DNA of 64,000 bases from Noviherbaspirillum sp. L7-7A (GTDB taxonomy: Bacteria > Pseudomonadota > Gammaproteobacteria > Burkholderiales > Burkholderiaceae_D): NCBI RefSeq assembly GCF_019052805.1, contig NZ_JAHQRJ010000001.1, forward strand, positions 3,534,001 through 3,598,000, read 5' to 3'. Position 1 is the stretch's first letter, and the number at the start of each line of letters is the position of its first letter. Both the position numbers and the translations under genes were made by a program. Under the pieces are notes generated by a model. It made no database searches. It was not told the origin of the DNA and saw only the letters and a program-made list of their open reading frames with translations. Below are positions 1 to 9,257 of this stretch, piece after piece.

Positions 1-197
1 CGCCACCCTGGGCTTGTGGGTGCTACCAAACTGTCCTCGTTTTTAGCGAAACGATAAAGCCGTTTTGGCACGTTTCGCATCAAAGCCTTCTGCCGCGCAG
101 GCTCCCAGGCGCCGCTTCCGCCCCTTCAACGGCGCAACGAAACTGGCGTCCGAAAACGGCTAGACGCTGTCTGGCGCGGCGCGTATAAATCGGCTGC
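1..197. other. Non-coding leader upstream of the alkA-like gene
   Basis: I see no convincing gene here. An 8-bp inverted repeat (GCGAAACG at 46-53 and CGTTTCGC at 71-78) could be a terminator remnant of a gene to the left or an operator. The reading frame that enters this stretch on the minus strand is antisense to the glycosylase gene and has no family resemblance. Confidence 0.4.
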
Positions 198-1688
198 ATG
201 AGTACCACCTTCGATCATCCGCCCGACACCGACAGCTGCTACCGCGCGCTGCTCGCGCGCGACGCCCGCTTCGACGGCGTCTTCTTTACCGGCGTCAGGA
301 CCACCGGTATCTATTGCCGCCCGGTCTGCGCGGTGCGCCCGCCGCGCCGCGCTTCCTGCGAATTCTTCGCCAGCGCCGCAGCCGCCGAGGCGGCGGGCTT
401 TCGTCCCTGCCTGCGCTGCCGGCCTGAACTTGCGCCCTATGCGGTCCAGCAGAACCTGGCTTATGCGGTGTGGCAGCGCATTGCCGCCGGCGCACTGAAT
501 GAAGGCGGTGACGATGAAGGCGGCGCGCTGGAACGGCTGGCGGCCGAGGTCGGGCTGTCGTCGCGCCAGGTGCGCCGGGTATTGCTGCGCCATTTTGGCG
601 TCACGCCCGTCGAGCTGGCCCAGACCCAGCGCCTGCTGTTTGCCAAGAAGCTGCTGCAGGAAACCCTGCTGCCCATGCCCGAGGTGGCGTTTGCGGCGGG
701 CTTTCGCAGCGTGCGCCGCTTCAATGCGCTGTTCGTCAGCCGCTACCGGATGGCGCCGGGGGCATTGCGCCGCGCCGGCGGCGATGGCATCGAGGACGGT
801 GCGCTGACCCTGCGGCTGGCTTACCGGCCGCCCTATGCCTGGGAGCAGATGCTGCGCTATCTGCAGCGGCGCGCCACGCCCGGCGTGGAAGCGGTGCGCG
901 AGCAGGGCGGCGAACTGCATTACCTGCGCAGCGTGCAGCTGCAGGGCGGTCAGGGCTGGCTGCGGGTGTCGCATCTGCCGCAGCGCGGCCAGTTGCTGCT
1001 GCAGACGGCCGCTTCGCTGGCGCCATGGCTCATGCCGCTGGCGGCGCGGCTGCGCAGCCAGTTCGACCTCGACGCCAATCCGACCGCCATCGAAGCGCAA
1101 CTGGCAGGCGACAGCCTGCTCGCAGCGAGGATCGCCGCAGCGCCCGGCCTGCGCGTGCCCGGCGCTTTCGATATCTTCGAACTGGCCGTGCGGGCGGTGC
1201 TGGGACAGCAGGTCAGCGTGGCCGGCGCGACCACGCTGGCGGGCCGCCTGGCGCAACGCTTCGGCAGGCCGGCCCATACGCCGTTTCCGGAAACCTGTCT
1301 GCATTTCCCCTTGCCCGGTGAGCTGGCGGCGGTGCCGGTGGAAGCCATCGCCGGCTGCGGCCTGCCGCTCGCGCGCGCCCGCACCCTGTCGGCGCTGGCG
1401 CAGTTCGCCAACGCCGGCGGGCTGGTCTTTGCGCCGGGCACCAGCCTGGCCGACGTGGTGGCGCGCCTGAAGACCGTGCCTGGCATCGGCGAATGGACTG
1501 CGCAATACATCGCGCTGCGCGGGCTGCGCTTTCCGGATGCCTTCCCGGCCGGCGACCTCGGCCTGCAGAAGGCGGCGTCCGGCATCGAAGGCGGGCGTCT
1601 GAATGAAGCGCAACTGCTGGCGCGCGCAGCTGCCTGGGCGCCTTGGCGCGGCTATGCGGCGCTGCTGCTATGGCATGAAGTGCAATGA
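198..1688 (+). CDS. alkA: Ada/AlkA-type DNA-3-methyladenine glycosylase and regulator
   Basis: A 496-residue alkylation-repair protein with three modules. Residues about 10-80 form an Ada-type zinc domain with Cys40, Cys44, Cys71 and Cys74; in Ada the first of these accepts methyl groups from phosphotriesters. Residues about 100-195 form an AraC-type helix-turn-helix. The rest is an AlkA N-domain and a helix-hairpin-helix glycosylase domain, with a PGIGEWTAQY hairpin and Asp453 at the position of the AlkA catalytic aspartate. It would excise alkylated purines and, by analogy with Ada, activate the adaptive response once methylated. The C-terminal methyltransferase domain of classical Ada is absent and is encoded by the next gene, 14 bases downstream. 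The ATG at 198 places the zinc domain correctly at the N-terminus. Confidence 0.93.
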   Translation: MSTTFDHPPDTDSCYRALLARDARFDGVFFTGVRTTGIYCRPVCAVRPPRRASCEFFASAAAAEAAGFRPCLRCRPELAPYAVQQNLAYAVWQRIAAGALNEGGDDEGGALERLAAEVGLSSRQVRRVLLRHFGVTPVELAQTQRLLFAKKLLQETLLPMPEVAFAAGFRSVRRFNALFVSRYRMAPGALRRAGGDGIEDGALTLRLAYRPPYAWEQMLRYLQRRATPGVEAVREQGGELHYLRSVQLQGGQGWLRVSHLPQRGQLLLQTAASLAPWLMPLAARLRSQFDLDANPTAIEAQLAGDSLLAARIAAAPGLRVPGAFDIFELAVRAVLGQQVSVAGATTLAGRLAQRFGRPAHTPFPETCLHFPLPGELAAVPVEAIAGCGLPLARARTLSALAQFANAGGLVFAPGTSLADVVARLKTVPGIGEWTAQYIALRGLRFPDAFPAGDLGLQKAASGIEGGRLNEAQLLARAAAWAPWRGYAALLLWHEVQ

Positions 1689-1702
1689 CAAGGAGAAGCG
1701 CG

Positions 1703-2194
1703 ATGATTCATTACCGCATGCATGAAAGCCCGCTGGGCAGGCTGCTGCTGGCGGCAAGCGATGCCGGCCTGTGCGGCCTGTATTTCGAGGAGCACCGGCA
1801 CTTTCGCGGCGCACATGGGTGGCGTGAAGGCGAGCATCCGCATCTGACGCAGGCGGCAATGCAGCTGGATGCGTATTTCAATGGCAGCCTGCGGCAGTTC
1901 GATCTTCCCCTGGATATGCGGGGCACGCCGTTCCAGCAGTCGGTGTGGCGCCAGCTGTCGGACGTGGCGTATGGCGCGACCACGAGTTACCTGTCGCATG
2001 CCTGCGCCATCGGCGCGGCGCGGGCGGTGCGGGCCGTGGGAAGTGCAATCGGCCGCAATCCGCTGTCCATCATCATTCCGTGCCATCGCATCGTGGGCAG
2101 CGATGGCAGGCTCACGGGATATGCCGGCGGCCTTGAACGCAAGCGCTATCTGCTTGCGTTCGAAGCCGCAGGTACAGCTGAAAAGCCGCAGTGA
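1703..2194 (+). CDS. ogt: Methylated-DNA-[protein]-cysteine S-methyltransferase
   Basis: A 163-residue suicide methyltransferase that removes alkyl groups from O6-alkylguanine. The PCHRIVG active-site motif places the acceptor cysteine at residue 127, and the region after it (GRLTGYAGGLERKRYLL) is typical of the family. I chose the ATG at 1703 because an AAGGAG ribosome-binding site (1690-1695) lies seven bases before it. An ATG at 1685 overlapping the upstream stop would add six residues but lacks such a site. The gene forms a two-gene operon with the Ada/AlkA protein, so the two halves of the Ada repair function sit side by side as separate polypeptides. Confidence 0.93.
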   Translation: MIHYRMHESPLGRLLLAASDAGLCGLYFEEHRHFRGAHGWREGEHPHLTQAAMQLDAYFNGSLRQFDLPLDMRGTPFQQSVWRQLSDVAYGATTSYLSHACAIGAARAVRAVGSAIGRNPLSIIIPCHRIVGSDGRLTGYAGGLERKRYLLAFEAAGTAEKPQ

Positions 2195-2205
2195 AGCCGG
2201 CTGGC

Positions 2206-2568
2206 TCAGCGGCTCATGCTGCCCGAGCCGGTGCCCATGCCCGTGCCGCCCATGCCGCCGGTGGGCTGGGCCGAGTTCGGATCGGCTGGCGTGCCGGCGG
2301 TTCCTTTCGAGCCTGGCATGGTGGACGTGCCGGGCGCGGTGTAGGCGCCTGACGTGGTTTGCGCGCGGTTGGCGCCGGCGGTGCCGCCCTGTTCCATGCC
2401 GGAGCTGCCGGTGGAGCCCATGCTGGATGCGCCGGTGCTGGACGAGCCCATGCCGGACGAACCCATGTTCGACGAGCCCATCCGTGACGAACCCATGCGC
2501 GACGAATCCATGCCGCTACAGGCGCTCAGCGCCACCACGCACATGGCGGAAAGTATCAGCTTCTTCAT
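2206..2568 (-). CDS. Small Gly/Ser/Met-rich lipoprotein
   Basis: A 120-residue protein with a lipoprotein signal: MKKLILSAMCVVAL followed by the lipobox LSAC, giving lipidation at Cys17. The mature part is low-complexity, starting with several degenerate MGSS units (about residues 23-50) and ending in a Gly/Met/Ser-rich tail. The start codon (complement of 2566-2568) is preceded by AAGGAG at 2575-2580. There is no recognisable enzymatic domain. It is convergent with ogt, the two stop codons lying about 10 bases apart. The likely location is the inner or outer membrane facing the periplasm; the function is unknown. Confidence 0.75.
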   Translation of the reverse strand: MKKLILSAMCVVALSACSGMDSSRMGSSRMGSSNMGSSGMGSSSTGASSMGSTGSSGMEQGGTAGANRAQTTSGAYTAPGTSTMPGSKGTAGTPADPNSAQPTGGMGGTGMGTGSGSMSR

Positions 2569-2806
2569 CAGAATCTCCTTTGAACAGTTGTCAGATGCGG
2601 CGCCATGCGGCCACCGCCATGTTTATCATCACCACAATGGATAGAGGCGCTGCCGAAAACCGAAGTTCCGCCTGCGCAGCAGCCGGCGGCGGCTTGGGTT
2701 GATGGCAATCAACCGGACAAACGCAGCGGCAAGGCGGCTTGCGTTGATCGATATCGTTTGCGCCGCAGTCTGGCTAAGGTGACGCTTTGAACAGCGAGCA
2801 CACCAC

Positions 2807-3724
2807 ATGGCCACGCAGGACACATCGAACAAGCCCATCTTCTATGCGCTGGGTGCCAATGGCGGCATCGCCGCGGCCAAGTTCGCCGCAGCCTTCTATA
2901 CCGGTTCCGGCGCCATGCTGGCCGAAGCCATCCATTCCCTGGCCGACTGCACCAACCAGCTGTTCCTGCTGCGGGGGCTGAAGGAAGCGAAGAAGCCGCC
3001 CGATGAGTCCCATCCGATGGGCTACGGCCGGGTCGTCTATTTCTGGGCCATGATGGTGGCGCTGCTCCTGTTCTTCCTCGGCGGCGCGTTTTCGGTCATG
3101 CAGGGCATCGAGCATCTGCGCCATCCCGAGCCGCTGAGCAACGTGTATGTCGCCCTTGGCGTGCTGGGCGTGTCGGTGGCGCTGGAGAGCTTCTCGCTGT
3201 ATGGCGCGATGAAGGAGATACGCAAGACGTCCGGCGACAAGCCCTTCTTCCGCTGGTTCCGGGAAACCCGGCAGTCGGAACTGCTGGTGGTGGCGGGCGA
3301 GGACATTGCCGCGCTGTGCGGCCTGTCGCTGGCCTTCATCGCCGTGCTGCTGACGGTCGTGACCGGCAACCCGATATGGGATGCCTGCGGCACTGTCGCG
3401 GTCGGCCTGCTGCTAATGGTGGTGGCGGTTTTCATCACCCATGAGGTCAAGGGCATGATCACCGGCGAATCCGCAGCGCCGGAAGTGCATGCGGCGATCA
3501 AGGCGGATATCCTGGCGCGCCCCGAAGTGGACCGCGTGATCCACCTGATCACGGTGCAATGGGGTTCGCAGCTGATGGTGGCGGTGCAGGCGCGCATGCA
3601 TGCGCAGCCGAGCGACCATGCGCTGGTGGAGGCCATCAACACGGTGGAGGAAACCATACAGCAGCGCTGGCCGACGGTGAAATGGTGCTTCTTCGAGCCG
3701 GACTTCGAGCCGGGAGCGGACTGA
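2807..3724 (+). CDS. Cation diffusion facilitator family transporter
   Basis: A 305-residue inner-membrane protein of the CDF (cation efflux) family, which exports divalent metals such as Zn2+, Fe2+ or Co2+ by proton antiport. The first membrane helices contain the family signature GAMLAEAIHSLADCTNQ with the metal-site His and Asp. A second polar pair appears in the later helix segment GEDIAALCG. Several hydrophobic helices (about residues 15-215) are followed by a soluble C-terminal domain (about 220-300) of the CDF dimerisation type. The metal cannot be decided from sequence alone. It stands alone between the lipoprotein and the cyclotransferase-like gene. Confidence 0.88.
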   Translation: MATQDTSNKPIFYALGANGGIAAAKFAAAFYTGSGAMLAEAIHSLADCTNQLFLLRGLKEAKKPPDESHPMGYGRVVYFWAMMVALLLFFLGGAFSVMQGIEHLRHPEPLSNVYVALGVLGVSVALESFSLYGAMKEIRKTSGDKPFFRWFRETRQSELLVVAGEDIAALCGLSLAFIAVLLTVVTGNPIWDACGTVAVGLLLMVVAVFITHEVKGMITGESAAPEVHAAIKADILARPEVDRVIHLITVQWGSQLMVAVQARMHAQPSDHALVEAINTVEETIQQRWPTVKWCFFEPDFEPGAD

Positions 3725-3814
3725 GCGCCGATCCTTGCACCCGCAACGACCCCGCAACAACCCGCCGACAGCGGCTATCATGCGACCTGCATCTCCAGCC
3801 AGAGAGGAAGCAGC

Positions 3815-4225
3815 GTGAGCGCCAATGTCTTTACCTACGGGTCCCTGATGTTTGCCGAAGTGTGGCAGCCGCTGGTCAGTGGCCGCTATCCCTCCGAGCC
3901 GGCCGTGCTGGCGGGTTACCGCCGCTTTGCGGTGCCGGGCGTGGCCTATCCCGGCATCGTCGCCGCGTCCGGGCAGGAGGTGGTGGGCCTGCTCTACCGC
4001 GATGTCGGGCCGGACGACCTGGCCCGGCTCGATCTCTTCGAGGGCGCCGAGTACCGGCGCGAGGCGCTGCCGGTCAGGCTGGCCGACGGTTCGGTGCTTG
4101 TTGCCGAAACCTATGTCTGGCTGGACCATGGCAGGCTGTCGGACGCCGCCTGGCTGCCGGAGGCATTCCGGCTGCGCGAATTCCTCCGGAATTACGCCCC
4201 TGCATCGGCCCTGCGCGACAGTTGA
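3815..4225 (+). CDS. Gamma-glutamylcyclotransferase-like (AIG2 family) protein
   Basis: A 136-residue protein with the GGCT/AIG2 fold signature near the N-terminus (VFTYGSLMF) and the downstream pattern [20 protein letters not shown], which is characteristic of bacterial AIG2-like proteins. The family cleaves or rearranges gamma-glutamyl amides, but the substrate of this subgroup is not established. The start is a GTG at 3815 preceded by a GAGGAAG ribosome-binding site (about 3803-3809). It lies 70 bases upstream of argS and could be co-transcribed with it. Confidence 0.8.
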   Translation: MSANVFTYGSLMFAEVWQPLVSGRYPSEPAVLAGYRRFAVPGVAYPGIVAASGQEVVGLLYRDVGPDDLARLDLFEGAEYRREALPVRLADGSVLVAETYVWLDHGRLSDAAWLPEAFRLREFLRNYAPASALRDS

Positions 4226-4295
4226 GGCTGCCCGAGCCAGTATAATCAGGCGTTTTGAGCCATCCGCGGGCATGCGCCCGCGCCAACCGAGTCCC

Positions 4296-6011
4296 ATGCT
4301 AGCCTCCCAAAAACACCAGATCATTTCCCTGTTCCAGAACGCCCTGACGCCGCTGGTGGCCGGAACCGGACTGCAACCGAATGTCGTGCTGGAGCGCCCG
4401 CGCGACCCGTCGCATGGCGACGTGGCCTGCAATATCGCACTGCAACTGGCCAAGCCGATGAAGAAGAATCCGCGCGAACTGGCGCAGGCGCTGGCGGCGG
4501 CCGTGCTGGCCGACCCGGCTCGCACGGGCCTGGTGGACGCGGTCGAGATCGCCGGCCCCGGCTTCATCAACCTGCGGTTGTCGGCCGCCTCGAAGCAGGC
4601 GGTGGTGACGGAAATCATGCGCCAGGCCGAGGCTTATGGCCAGAGCGGGCAGGGCGCCGGCCAGCGGGTGCTGGTGGAATTCGTGTCCGCCAACCCGACC
4701 GGTCCGTTGCATGTGGGCCACGGCCGCCAGGGCGCGCTGGGCGACGCCATGTCGGCGCTGCTGGCCTCGCAGGGCTACGACGTGACCCGCGAGTTCTATT
4801 ACAACGACGCCGGCGTGCAGATCGCCACGCTGGCCAACTCGGTGCAGGCCCGCGCCCGCGGCCACAAGCCGGGCGACGCCGGCTGGCCCGAGAATGCCTA
4901 CAACGGCGACTACATCGCCGACATCGCGCGCGACTTCCTGAACAGGGACACCATCGGCGACGCAAGCGCCAGCGGCGACGTCGAGGACATCGAATCGATC
5001 CGCCGCTACGCGGTGGCCTATCTGCGCCGCGAGCAGGACCTGGACCTCAACGCCTTCGGCGTGGCCTTCGACAACTACTACCTGGAGTCCTCGCTCTACA
5101 CCGACGGCCGGGTCGAGCGCGCGGTGGCGGCGCTGGTTGCGGCCGGCAAGACCTACGAGCAGGATGGCGCGCTGTGGCTGCGCACCACCGACTACGGCGA
5201 CGACAAGGACCGGGTGATGAAGAAGTCCGACGGCACCTACACCTATTTCGTGCCGGACGTGGCCTACCACATCACCAAGTGGGAGCGCGGCTTCCACAAG
5301 GTCATCAACGTGCAGGGCAGCGACCACCACGGCACCATCGCCCGCGTGCGCGCCGGCCTGCAGGCGGTCGGCATCGGCATACCGGACGGTTATCCGGACT
5401 ACGTGCTGCACAAGATGGTGACCGTGATGCGCAACGGCGAGGAGGTCAAGATCTCCAAGCGTGCCGGCTCCTATGTGACGCTGCGCGACCTGATCGAATG
5501 GTCGGCCGGCGAGGCCGTCGACAGCGCGCCGCGCGACCTGACCCGCGGCCGCGACGCGGTGCGCTTCTTCCTGATCTCGCGGAAAGCCGACACCGAGTTC
5601 GTGTTCGACGTCGACCTGGCGCTGGCCCAGTCGGACGAGAACCCGGTCTATTACGTGCAGTATGCCCATGCCCGCATCTGCTCGGTGCTGGGCCAGTGGG
5701 GCGGCGACGAGGCGGGCCTCGCCAATGTCGACCTCGCGCCGCTGACCGCGCCGCGCGAGGCGGCGCTGCTGTCGAAGCTGGCCGAATACCCGGAAGCGCT
5801 GCAAAAAGCCATGGAAGAGCTGGGGCCGCACCAGGTGGCGTTCTACCTGCGCGACCTGGCTGGCGAACTGCACAGCTACTACAATGCCGAACGGGTGCTG
5901 GTGGACGACCTGCCCACCCGCATGGCGCGCCTGGCGCTGCTGGTCGCCACCCGCCAGGTACTGCGCAACGGCCTGGCCCTGATCGGCGTCTCGGCGCCGG
6001 CCCGGATGTAA
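4296..6011 (+). CDS. argS: Arginine--tRNA ligase
   Basis: A 571-residue class I aminoacyl-tRNA synthetase charging tRNA-Arg. The HIGH-type motif is HVGH at residues 139-142 and the KMSKS-type loop is KISK at 385-388. The N-terminal add-1 domain (about 1-110) and the C-terminal DALR anticodon-binding domain (about 450-571) are present. The same frame is open upstream to about 3852, but homologues begin just before the QKHQIISL helix, so the ATG at 4296 is the supported start; an in-frame ATG at 4272 is the alternative. The SPOR protein and dsbA follow closely on the same strand. Confidence 0.96.
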   Translation: MLASQKHQIISLFQNALTPLVAGTGLQPNVVLERPRDPSHGDVACNIALQLAKPMKKNPRELAQALAAAVLADPARTGLVDAVEIAGPGFINLRLSAASKQAVVTEIMRQAEAYGQSGQGAGQRVLVEFVSANPTGPLHVGHGRQGALGDAMSALLASQGYDVTREFYYNDAGVQIATLANSVQARARGHKPGDAGWPENAYNGDYIADIARDFLNRDTIGDASASGDVEDIESIRRYAVAYLRREQDLDLNAFGVAFDNYYLESSLYTDGRVERAVAALVAAGKTYEQDGALWLRTTDYGDDKDRVMKKSDGTYTYFVPDVAYHITKWERGFHKVINVQGSDHHGTIARVRAGLQAVGIGIPDGYPDYVLHKMVTVMRNGEEVKISKRAGSYVTLRDLIEWSAGEAVDSAPRDLTRGRDAVRFFLISRKADTEFVFDVDLALAQSDENPVYYVQYAHARICSVLGQWGGDEAGLANVDLAPLTAPREAALLSKLAEYPEALQKAMEELGPHQVAFYLRDLAGELHSYYNAERVLVDDLPTRMARLALLVATRQVLRNGLALIGVSAPARM

Positions 6012-6030
6012 GTCTGAACATCGAGGAAGC

Positions 6031-6747
6031 ATGATCCATCAACGCAACAGGCAGGCCGGCGGCACGCTGCTGGGCCTGATCATCGGTCTCATCATCGGCC
6101 TGGCCATTGCGGTCGGCGTCGCCATCACCATCAAGAACACGCCGCTGCCCTTCGTCAACAAGCTGGGCAAGCAGGAAAAGGCGCAGGACAGGGGGCCGGA
6201 CCGGGTCGTTGCGCCCAACACCAGCAATGCGCCGCCGCCGGCCGCGCCGACCGGGCCGTCCGACCCGAACAAGCCGCTGTACGGCAACCGTGAAGCCGCG
6301 CGCCAGGCCGCCAAGGATGTGCCGCGCAAGAGCGACGAGGAAGCCGCGGTCGACGCCGAGCTGGAAGCGAAGAAGGCCGAGGCGCAGCGCGAGGAGCAGA
6401 AGCGGGCCGAGGCGCGGCAACGCGCCGAAGCCCGTGCCGCGCTGGCGCGCGAGGCCGCCAAGCCGCCGGTGGTGGAGCGCTCCAGCGAAGGCGGCGGCGC
6501 GGTCGACGACAAATTCACCTATTATCTGCAGGCTGGCGCATTCCTGGAGCGTAACGATGCCGAGAATGCCAAGGCCAAGCTGGCGTTGATGGGCCTGTCG
6601 GCCAATATCGCCGAGCGCAAGACCGACAACGGCACCCTGTACCGGGTGCGGCTCGGTCCGTTCGGTAATCTGGAAACCATGAACCGGGTACGTTCCCGGT
6701 TGAGCGACAACGGCGTGGATGTAGCCGTGGTTCGCGTTCCCAAATAA
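6031..6747 (+). CDS. SPOR domain membrane protein (FtsN-like)
   Basis: A 238-residue bitopic inner-membrane protein. One transmembrane helix (about residues 11-34, LLGLIIGLIIGLAIAVGVAI) leads into a Pro/Ala-rich and then highly charged Glu/Ala/Arg helical region (about 105-150). It ends in a C-terminal SPOR domain (about 165-238, starting YYLQAGAFLERNDAEN and ending with RVRLGPFGNLE and a strand). SPOR domains bind denuded septal peptidoglycan, so a role at the division site is likely. It sits 19 bases after argS and 15 bases before dsbA. The argS-SPOR-dsbA order is familiar to me from Burkholderiales. Confidence 0.88.
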   Translation: MIHQRNRQAGGTLLGLIIGLIIGLAIAVGVAITIKNTPLPFVNKLGKQEKAQDRGPDRVVAPNTSNAPPPAAPTGPSDPNKPLYGNREAARQAAKDVPRKSDEEAAVDAELEAKKAEAQREEQKRAEARQRAEARAALAREAAKPPVVERSSEGGGAVDDKFTYYLQAGAFLERNDAENAKAKLALMGLSANIAERKTDNGTLYRVRLGPFGNLETMNRVRSRLSDNGVDVAVVRVPK

Positions 6748-6762
6748 ACAGAAGGAGTGGTG

Positions 6763-7443
6763 ATGAAGTTGATGAAACAGATGCTGGCAGCGGTCAGCCT
6801 GGCAGTGATGGCGGCAACGGCGCATGCGTCCCCGCAGGCGCCCGCCAACGGCAGCGACTACAAGACATTGGAAAAGGCGCAGCCCACCGAATCGGCCGGC
6901 AAGGTCGAAGTCACCGAGTTCTTCTGGTATTCCTGCCCGCACTGCTTCGCGCTCGAGCCGTCGCTGGTGGAATGGGTGAAGAAGCAGGGCAATGCGATTT
7001 CCTTCAAGCGGGTGCCCGTTGCCTTCCGTCCTTCCTTCGTGCCGCAGCAGAAGCTGTACTACACGCTGGAAGCAATGGGCCGTTTGAATGACCTGCATCC
7101 CAAGGTTTTCCATGCGATCCACGCCGAGCGCAAGCCGCTCGAGAGCGACGCCGCGATTGCCGACTATATCGCAACGCAAGGCGTGGACAAGGCCAAGTTC
7201 CTGGAGGTGTACAACTCCTTCGGCGTACAGACCAAGGCCAAGCGCGCTGCTGCGCTGCAGGAAGCCTACAAGATCGACGGCGTGCCCACGCTGGCCATCG
7301 ACGGCCGCTACATGACCTCGCCCTCCATCGTCGGCGCGGCCATGGGCGGGCGGCAGCCTGAGAATGTGCTGCATGAGTCAGCGCTGCAGGTGGCGAGCTT
7401 CCTGGTGGACAAGGCGGCGAAGGAACAGGCGACCAAGAAGTAG
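6763..7443 (+). CDS. dsbA: Periplasmic thiol:disulfide interchange protein DsbA
   Basis: A 226-residue exported oxidase that introduces disulfide bonds into periplasmic proteins and is reoxidised by DsbB. The signal peptide ends at AHA (residues 20-22). The thioredoxin-fold active site is CPHC at residues 58-61, and the cis-proline loop is GVPTLAIDG. The ATG at 6763 lies six bases after GAAGGAG; two GTG codons directly upstream (6757 and 6760) overlap that ribosome-binding site and are less likely. A Rho-independent terminator follows at 7463. Confidence 0.95.
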   Translation: MKLMKQMLAAVSLAVMAATAHASPQAPANGSDYKTLEKAQPTESAGKVEVTEFFWYSCPHCFALEPSLVEWVKKQGNAISFKRVPVAFRPSFVPQQKLYYTLEAMGRLNDLHPKVFHAIHAERKPLESDAAIADYIATQGVDKAKFLEVYNSFGVQTKAKRAAALQEAYKIDGVPTLAIDGRYMTSPSIVGAAMGGRQPENVLHESALQVASFLVDKAAKEQATKK

Positions 7444-7462
7444 TCCTTTTGTTGAGGAACAG

Positions 7463-7493
7463 GCCCGCTGATCGAAAGACGGCGGGCTTTTTC
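7463..7493 (+). terminator. Intrinsic terminator after dsbA
   Basis: A perfect 6-bp stem GCCCGC (7463-7468) and GCGGGC (7482-7487) is followed directly by TTTTT. It lies 20 bases after the dsbA stop and separates the argS-SPOR-dsbA transcription unit from repeat element A. Confidence 0.85.
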
Positions 7494-7595
7494 AATGGAA
7501 CGATGCAGGCCGGGTGCCATTTCGCGCAGCGCGAAGGAGTATCGGGTCGGGCCGTTGGGCAGGGCGGAGCTTATTCGGCGGTATCGCGCCAAAAC

Positions 7596-7667
7596 GTTGC
7601 AGTTGCAGTTGCAGTTGCAGTTGCAGTTGCAGTTGCAGTTGCAGTTGCAGTTGCAGTTGCAGTTGCA
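7596..7667. repeat. (GTTGCA)12 tandem hexamer array
   Basis: Twelve exact copies of GTTGCA form the left edge of composite element A. On the other strand this reads TGCAAC, the same CTGCAA hexamer that ends the right side of the element, so the array is part of the inverted symmetry. Confidence 0.95.
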
Positions 7668-8370
7668 GTGGTTTTGCCGTTGCCGTTGCTTTTGAAGTGG
7701 CTGTTGCCGTTCAGGTCCCGTTGAGCGCGCCGTGACGGCGGTGCCTGAAGCGGAAAAGGTGCGGCGTCTGTCTGAGCGAAGCGCAGCGTAGCGAGTTTAG
7801 CCGCGCCCCGCTTCAGGCATCGACGGCACGGGAACCCCGCGCAGCGGGGCGCGATCACCGGGTCGCCTTTTCTTGCCTACTTCTTTTGGCGAAGCAAAAG
7901 AAGTAGGTCGCCTGCCGGGGCGAACACCCGGCCTGGTCATGACGACAGTGCAGTGGGCTTGTTTCACCCGGCGTAAAGACGTCACTGCGAAGCAGCAGTT
8001 GCTTTTGAAGTTCGCAGTTCGCATCGTAACGAGGAACGTCAAAGACGACGACGACAGTGCTGCCCGTGCCTTGCCGGGTGACGCAATGCGGCTGCACTGC
8101 CGTGGAGACAAGCCGGGAGTCCGTCCCGGCGGCCGGGTCACTTTTTTGCTTCGCCAAAAAAAGTAACCAAAAAAAGGCGACCCGGTGATCGCGCCCCGCT
8201 GACGCAGGGTTCCCGTGTCAGCGGTGCCCGGAGCGGGGCGCGGCTAAACTCGCTCCGCTTCGCTACACTCAGACAGACGCCGCACCTTTTCCCGCTCCGG
8301 GCACCGCTGACACGGCGCGCTCAACGGGGTTTCACTGCAACTGCAACTGCAACGGCAACTGCAACGGCAT
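7596..8370. repeat. Composite inverted-repeat element, copy A
   Basis: A large non-coding element. The left end is a pure hexamer array (7596-7667). Left arm sequence runs from GTTGAGCGCGCC at 7720 to about 7950. A variable centre follows. The right arm is an imperfect reverse complement of the left, ending with GGCGCGCTCAAC at 8314-8325, and short CTGCAA/CGGCAA hexamers run to about 8370. The arms contain an AGCGN pentamer run, the shared stretch GAGTTTAGCCGCGCCCCG and a hairpin with a GCGAAG loop (7877-7906, with a counterpart at about 8133-8159). Related elements lie at about 17.6, 35.2 and 63.1 kb. Short open frames across it are low-complexity and are not genes. Confidence 0.9.
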
Positions 8371-8468
8371 TCCGGGCCATATCCTAAAAGCGCTGCACCT
8401 AACAACAGCTATCACTCCGCGCTATCTCCCACAAACAACTTTTCCAACGAAACGACCAAAGGAACAGC

Positions 8469-9257
8469 ATGCAACGAGTCTTCATTACCGGCGCCTCCAG
8501 CGGCTTGGGCATGGCGCTGGCACGGGAATATGCCACGCGCGGCGCGCTGCTGGGCCTGGTTGCGCGCAGGGCAGACATGCTGCATGAACTGGCAAACTCG
8601 CTGCCCGGCGGTCCGCACCGGATATATGCGCTGGACGTGACCGAGCATGCCGCGCTGGCAGCGGCTGCCCATGATTTCCTGCAGGCCGCCGGCGGCGTCG
8701 ACATCGTCATCGCCAATGCCGGCGTCTCGGCCGGCACGCTGACCGAGCTGGCCGAAGACCTGCCCGTCTTCGAACGCATCGTGGATACCAACCTGACCGC
8801 GATGGTCGCCACCTTTACGCCCTTCATCGGCGCCATGCAGCGCCAGGCGCAGGCGGGCGGGCCTGGCTGCCGGCTGGTGGGGATCGCCAGCGTGGCCGGC
8901 ATACGCGGCCTGCCGGGCGCTGCCGCCTACAGCGCTTCCAAGGCCGCTGTGATCAGCTATTGCGAATCGCTGCGGCTGGAGATGCGGCGGCATGGCATCA
9001 AGGTCGTTACCATCGCGCCAGGCTATATCGACACGCCCATGACACGCTCCAATGCCTATCCCATGCCCTTCCTGATGCCGACCGAACGCTTTGCCGCCCG
9101 CGCCGCGGATGCGGTCGCCGCCGGCGTGAGCTATCGCGTGATTCCCTGGCAGATGGGGATGGTGGCAAGGCTGCTGCGGTTGCTGCCGAACTGGCTGTAC
9201 GATCTGGCATTTTCACGGGCGCCGCGCAAGGCGCGGCAGAAGGAGGAGGGGGCATGA
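8469..9257 (+). CDS. Short-chain dehydrogenase/reductase (SDR)
   Basis: A 262-residue classical SDR. The NAD(P)-binding glycine motif TGASSGLG is at residues 7-14, the NAG motif is near residue 83, and the catalytic Tyr-x-x-x-Lys (YSASK) is near 156-160, preceded by the active-site serine in SVAG. The C-terminus is basic and contains hydrophobic residues (MVARLLRLLPNWLYDLAF), which may allow membrane association. The substrate is unknown. The stop overlaps the start of the BtuF-like gene (ATGA), so the two are translationally coupled. Confidence 0.85.
   Translation: MQRVFITGASSGLGMALAREYATRGALLGLVARRADMLHELANSLPGGPHRIYALDVTEHAALAAAAHDFLQAAGGVDIVIANAGVSAGTLTELAEDLPVFERIVDTNLTAMVATFTPFIGAMQRQAQAGGPGCRLVGIASVAGIRGLPGAAAYSASKAAVISYCESLRLEMRRHGIKVVTIAPGYIDTPMTRSNAYPMPFLMPTERFAARAADAVAAGVSYRVIPWQMGMVARLLRLLPNWLYDLAFSRAPRKARQKEEGA

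Noticed and set aside
7449-7735. Short frames of repeating Ala-Val, Leu-Gln or Cys-Ser dipeptides
   Set aside because: All come from the (GTTGCA)12 array in different frames and have no support as genes.
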